Assembly: GCF_050859505.1 (NCBI RefSeq)
Contig: NZ_CP193934.1
Location: forward strand, 3,549,623-3,613,622
Reading direction: 5' to 3'
Origin: Marinirhabdus sp050859505
GTDB lineage: Bacteria > Bacteroidota > Bacteroidia > Flavobacteriales > Flavobacteriaceae
DNA: 64,000 nt
Both the position numbers and the translations under genes were made by a program. Shown piece after piece: positions 60,814 through 64,000 of this stretch. Under the pieces are notes generated by a model. That model had not been told where the DNA came from. It saw nothing but the letters and a program-made list of their open reading frames with translations, and made no database searches. Position 1 is the first letter of the stretch, and each line of letters begins with the position of its first letter.

Positions 60814-61857
60814 GTGAAGATACACGAAAAATACATGAAGCGTTGCATTCAACTGGCCAAAAATGGGCTGGGGACTACCTATCCCAATCCGTTGGTGGGG
60901 AGCGTACTTGTGCACAATAACACCATCATTGGTGAAGGCTGGCATTACCAGGCGGGGCAGCCTCATGCAGAGGTGAATGCGGTGAATAGCGTAAAGGAAA
61001 TTTCATTGTTATCGGAAGCTACTATCTATGTAAGTTTGGAACCGTGTAGCCACTTCGGAAAAACACCACCCTGTGCAGATTTAATCATTCAGAAAGGCAT
61101 CAAAAAAGTGGTGATTGGCACTACAGATCCCAATCCCAAAGTAGCGGGCCAAGGCATCAAGAAATTAATGGAAGCGGGTTGTGATGTGATTGTAGGTGTT
61201 CTGGAAAAAGAATGCAACGAACTAAACAAACGGTTTTTTACATTTCAGCAAAAAAAAAGACCCTATATAATTTTGAAATGGGCGCAAACAACCGATAGTT
61301 TTATAGCTCCCAAGACAAGGGACGCGCAAAAACCTGTTTGGATCACCAACGAGTTTTCCAGGCAATTGGCGCATAAATTACGAGCTGAAGAACAAGCTAT
61401 TCTAGTAGGCACCAACACAGTGAGAGATGACAATCCAAGTTTAACCACACGAGATTGGTTTGGCAACAATCCGTTACGAGTGATTTTAGATAGAAACAAT
61501 AACCTTGACAAAAGTTTGTCCGTTTATAATAAGGAGGCAGCCACTTTAATCTTAACAGAAAAACCAACAGAAGCTTTTGGAACTACTTCTTTTGAATCAC
61601 TTGATTTTGACAACAACCTAGCGTCCAATATTTGTGAAGTTCTTTACAAAAAAAACATACAAAGCCTGATCGTGGAAGGCGGCGCACAAACCCTTCAAAC
61701 ATTTATTGACGCCAATTTGTGGGATGAAGTACTGGTTTTTGAAGGAAAGACAACGTTTACGAAAGGAATAAAAGCTCCCGTCTTTTCTGGCAACCTACTA
61801 AAACAATCTGAAATTGCCGAAGATATACTTCTCCATTATAAAAATCCATCCATTTGA
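60814..61857 (+). CDS. ribD: Bifunctional riboflavin deaminase-reductase
   Basis: 347 residues from the GTG at 60814 (KIHEKYMKRCIQLA after the initiator); an ATG at 60835 is the alternative. The deaminase domain has zinc motifs HAEVNAV (about 50) and PCSHFGKTPPCADLI (about 76). The reductase domain begins RPYIILKWAQTTD (about 150) and has LRAEEQAILVGTNTVRDDNP and LIVEGGAQTLQTF. It performs the second and third steps of riboflavin synthesis. The stop overlaps the next gene by 4 nt. Confidence 0.93.
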   Translation: MKIHEKYMKRCIQLAKNGLGTTYPNPLVGSVLVHNNTIIGEGWHYQAGQPHAEVNAVNSVKEISLLSEATIYVSLEPCSHFGKTPPCADLIIQKGIKKVVIGTTDPNPKVAGQGIKKLMEAGCDVIVGVLEKECNELNKRFFTFQQKKRPYIILKWAQTTDSFIAPKTRDAQKPVWITNEFSRQLAHKLRAEEQAILVGTNTVRDDNPSLTTRDWFGNNPLRVILDRNNNLDKSLSVYNKEAATLILTEKPTEAFGTTSFESLDFDNNLASNICEVLYKKNIQSLIVEGGAQTLQTFIDANLWDEVLVFEGKTTFTKGIKAPVFSGNLLKQSEIAEDILLHYKNPSI

Positions 61858-62729
61858 TATATCTCCTTCTTAGCGTCCTCGCTTCTACCCTTATTTTTGT
61901 GGTATTTAAACTCTTCAGCAAGTTTAAAATCAATACGTTGCACGCGATTGTTGTAAATTATTTTGTGGCGTGTTTAAGTGGGATTATTGGATATAGCGGC
62001 GAAATTACTATCTCCGAAATCCCAAATTACGACTGGTTCTACTACACCCTTGGGCTTGGAGCGTTATTTATTATTGTTTTTAACTTAATGGCTATTACTA
62101 CACAACGAAGCGGGCTTTCAGTTGTTTCTGTAGCGACAAAGATGAGTGTTGTGATTCCTGTGGTTTTTGGACTTTTATACTATAAAGACAGTTTGGGTAT
62201 TTTTAAAGCTGTGGGAATTCTGTTAGCGTTGATTGCAGTGTATTTAGCGTCTGTTAAAAAGAAAGACGGACTTAAAATCCAGCCGAAGAACTTAATCTTC
62301 CCTGTTTTAGTATTCTTGGGAAGTGGTATTATAGACACTAGTATTAAATATCTAGAAGGCTCTTTTGTAGCCGAAACCGACGTTCCATTATTTTCAGCCA
62401 CTATTTTTTTAACGGCATTTTCTATTGGAATTTTAGTATTGCTAGTTCAAAAGCTTCGCGGGAGATTTCAGTTTAGATGGAAAAATATTTTAGGCGGTAT
62501 CGTTTTGGGAGTTCCTAATTACTTTTCTATTTACTTTTTAGTAAAAGCTTTGCGAAGTGGTCTTTTTGAAAGCTCGGGTATTTTTACGGTAAACAATGTC
62601 GCCATTGTAATGCTTTCAACAGTAGTAGGGATTTTATTCTTTAGAGAACGTCTTTTGGCTAAAAACTGGATTGGCATTGGATTGGCTGTAGTGAGTATCT
62701 TTTTAATAGCTTTGGAGAAATGGATATGA
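61854..62729 (+). CDS. EamA-type (DMT superfamily) transporter
   Basis: 291 residues with about ten TM helices in two EamA-like halves, e.g. YLLLSVLASTLIFVVFKLF at the start and GIGLAVVSIFLIAL at the end. It starts with TTG at 61854, overlapping the ribD stop as TTGA; no ATG is near. Substrate unknown. The position after ribD hints at a metabolite of flavin metabolism but this is only context. Confidence 0.85.
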   Translation: MIYLLLSVLASTLIFVVFKLFSKFKINTLHAIVVNYFVACLSGIIGYSGEITISEIPNYDWFYYTLGLGALFIIVFNLMAITTQRSGLSVVSVATKMSVVIPVVFGLLYYKDSLGIFKAVGILLALIAVYLASVKKKDGLKIQPKNLIFPVLVFLGSGIIDTSIKYLEGSFVAETDVPLFSATIFLTAFSIGILVLLVQKLRGRFQFRWKNILGGIVLGVPNYFSIYFLVKALRSGLFESSGIFTVNNVAIVMLSTVVGILFFRERLLAKNWIGIGLAVVSIFLIALEKWI

Positions 62730-63346
62730 CTTCAGAAGAAAAAGACACCTATAAAACCATAAAAAACCCTGGGGCCGAAACACTTTTTAAAGAAAAGGGC
62801 AGTAAGTTTTTTGGCTATGCTTTTCCTGTTACATCTGAAGACGACGTAAAAAATGTCCTAGATGACCTGAAAAAGCAACACCACACCGCACGTCATTTTT
62901 GCTATGCCTGGCAACTAGGTAAAAGGTATGATAGCTACAGAGCCAATGACGATGGAGAGCCCAGCAACAGCGCAGGAATGCCCATTTACGGACAGCTACA
63001 AGCGTTTGATGTGACGAACGTTCTTGTAGTTTCAGTGCGCTATTTTGGCGGCACCAAACTAGGTGTTGGCGGCTTGATACAAGCCTATAAAACTTCGGCA
63101 CAGTTGGCGTTGGAAGCTTCAAAAATTGTAAAGCGTACGATTAATGAAGAAATCACCATCACCTTTGAGTACCCAGAAATGAATACCGTGATGCGTATTA
63201 TTAAAGATGAAAAATTAAAGATTGTCTCCCAAAAGATGGAACTGGATTGTGAGTTTGTACTTTCAGTTCGAAAAAAAGAGTTCAAACGTATTTCTGAACT
63301 CTTTAAAAACACATATAAAGTGACCTTAAAAAATGACGATACGTAA
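62720..63346 (+). CDS. YigZ/IMPACT family protein
   Basis: 208 residues. The N-terminal UPF0029 domain has GSKFFGYAFPV, ARHFCYAWQLG, DDGEPSNSAGMPI and the family hallmark RYFGGTKLGVGGLIQAY (about 112-128). The C-terminal domain resembles the EF-G/ribosome-binding fold. The start overlaps the transporter by 10 nt, so it is co-translated; ATG at 62720 and 62726 are both possible. Role unproven. Confidence 0.93.
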   Translation: MDMTSEEKDTYKTIKNPGAETLFKEKGSKFFGYAFPVTSEDDVKNVLDDLKKQHHTARHFCYAWQLGKRYDSYRANDDGEPSNSAGMPIYGQLQAFDVTNVLVVSVRYFGGTKLGVGGLIQAYKTSAQLALEASKIVKRTINEEITITFEYPEMNTVMRIIKDEKLKIVSQKMELDCEFVLSVRKKEFKRISELFKNTYKVTLKNDDT

Positions 63347-63398
63347 ACACAAAATAAGAGCAGTCGTTCGAGTTATAAACAATTAAAGTTTTGTTTAA

Positions 63399-63797
63399 TT
63401 ATTTTTCCAATTTTTCCAACAGATAATCGGGTGCTTTTATAATCTTATTTGTTAGCGAATTGATAAACACTAAGGTAGTCTCTGCCGTCACCAAAAGTTG
63501 TTGATTTTGATTATGAATTTCGTAATAAAACTCAATTCTGAAAGTAGGAATTTTCCTAAGTTCCGTTGTAATGGAAATAACATCGTCGTACCGTGCAGGC
63601 AACTTGTAGTGAATGTTCAGATTAGTGACTGGTAGTATGACTTGGTTTTCTTCCATCCATTTGTAAGAGAACCCCAGTTCACGGAGCCACTCGGTTCTTC
63701 CTTGCTCTAGATATTGTGCATAATTTCCATAATACACCACTCCCATTTGATCGGTTTCGGCATAACGCACTCGTAAGTTGGTTATATTTTTTTTCAT
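63399..63797 (-). CDS. YbgC-like acyl-CoA thioesterase
   Basis: 132 residues, a hotdog-fold single domain. The motif RYAETDQMGVVYYGNYAQYLEQGRTEWLRELG includes the catalytic Asp of the 4-hydroxybenzoyl-CoA thioesterase/YbgC family; ITTELRKIPTFRIEFYYEI and TAETTLVFI complete the sheet. It hydrolyses short acyl-CoA in the cytosol. It is transcribed away from the window end. Confidence 0.9.
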   Translation of the reverse strand: MKKNITNLRVRYAETDQMGVVYYGNYAQYLEQGRTEWLRELGFSYKWMEENQVILPVTNLNIHYKLPARYDDVISITTELRKIPTFRIEFYYEIHNQNQQLLVTAETTLVFINSLTNKIIKAPDYLLEKLEK

Positions 63798-64000
63798 GAA
63801 TTTAATGAGGAAAAAGGGTAACTTTTTCGTATGTTTGGTCTAGATACAGTATGAGGAAAAAAAACTAGAAATTCAATACCCCTATCGTTTTTTTTTTAAT
63901 TTTTTTGTTCACATATTTGCACTGTTAAGAAATCGTTAGAAAAGTTCTTTTCTACTTCTTGACTAATCAGTATTAACTAACTATACTTCGACACTAAATT
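63798..64000. other. AT-rich intergenic end of window
   Basis: 203 nt, very AT-rich, with T runs near 63886-63908. A near-consensus -7 box (CATATTTG) lies after a TTGTTCACA sequence. A plus-strand gene is likely to begin beyond the window. From memory of flavobacterial gene order this thioesterase often precedes dnaA, but nothing in the window proves it. Confidence 0.35.

Noticed and set aside
60774..60848. Longer GNAT reading frame starting at 60848
   Set aside because: It would overlap the ribD start region on the other strand and precede the conserved MNEPIIRPIEKKD start; the ATG at 60773 suffices.
63908..63918. DnaA-box-like TTGTTCACA
   Set aside because: Two mismatches to TTATCCACA and no cluster of boxes in the visible 203 nt.
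1..64000. CRISPR arrays, tRNA or rRNA genes, transposases, selenocysteine codon in the VPGC gene
   Set aside because: None was found on reading; the VPGC position is TGC (Cys), not TGA.

Overview
The window reads as chromosome of a marine-type member of the Flavobacteriaceae (Bacteroidota). Three things support this. First, the gene content is typical: single-chain PurL, Bacteroidota-type omega subunit, RprX/RprY-like two-component pair, BamD-RpoZ-CoaBC-DUF4835-RecN block, and secreted proteins ending in a type IX secretion (T9SS) type A sorting domain. Second, the DNA is AT-rich. Third, several intergenic regions carry the Bacteroidota -7 promoter motif TAnnTTTG, and Shine-Dalgarno sites are not evident. 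I saw no rRNA, tRNA, CRISPR array, prophage or transposase.

Layout. 1-11.4 kb: purL, two paralogous secreted M14 metallocarboxypeptidases, a long-chain acyl-CoA ligase and a secreted thioredoxin-like protein with a VPGC motif and an MsrA-like C-terminal half. 11.5-19 kb is the accessory-looking part, mostly on the minus strand: a lipoprotein, an unrecognised secreted protein, the decayed 3' end of a second VPGC protein, and a six-gene operon of five DUF6090-type single-pass membrane proteins plus one YfcC-type transporter. 19.2-25.8 kb: a beta-oxidation cluster (MarR regulator, fused hydroxyacyl-CoA dehydrogenase/enoyl-CoA hydratase, thiolase, acyl-CoA dehydrogenase) interrupted by a four-helix-bundle gene. 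26-29.9 kb: beta-propeller protein, M28 peptidase and Gfo/Idh/MocA oxidoreductase. 29.9-31.5 kb: a probable insertion with an unknown secreted protein and a PIN-type toxin-antitoxin pair between 22-nt direct repeats. 31.6-37.8 kb: 3-hydroxybutyryl-CoA dehydrogenase, DUF1015, YggS, an exonuclease/GIY-YIG protein without a normal start codon, a voltage-gated-type K+ channel with a zinc ribbon, and miaA.

37.8-42.7 kb (minus): glycosyltransferase, YbbR protein, coaE, rprX-like and rprY-like genes. 42.8-48.8 kb (minus): two very large T9SS cargo proteins whose 3' thirds are nearly identical. 49-58.6 kb (minus): housekeeping genes fabI, recN, DUF4835, coaBC, rpoZ, bamD, dapA, a DUF6913-like gene and ligA. 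58.7-60.8 kb (minus): LOG family, prmC, GNAT. 60.8-63.3 kb (plus): ribD, EamA-type transporter, YigZ family. A thioesterase gene (minus) and 203 nt of AT-rich sequence end the window.

How the genes work together: the acyl-CoA ligase, the fad cluster and 3-hydroxybutyryl-CoA dehydrogenase form a scattered fatty-acid degradation set, while the T9SS peptidases and adhesin-like proteins fit a particle-degrading lifestyle. The most unusual items are the DUF6090/transporter operon with its frameshifted last member, the ATT-start exonuclease/GIY-YIG gene, the repeat-flanked toxin-antitoxin insert, the VPGC-protein remnant, and several genes whose perfect -7 boxes end only 4-7 nt before the ATG, which suggests leaderless or very short-leader mRNAs.
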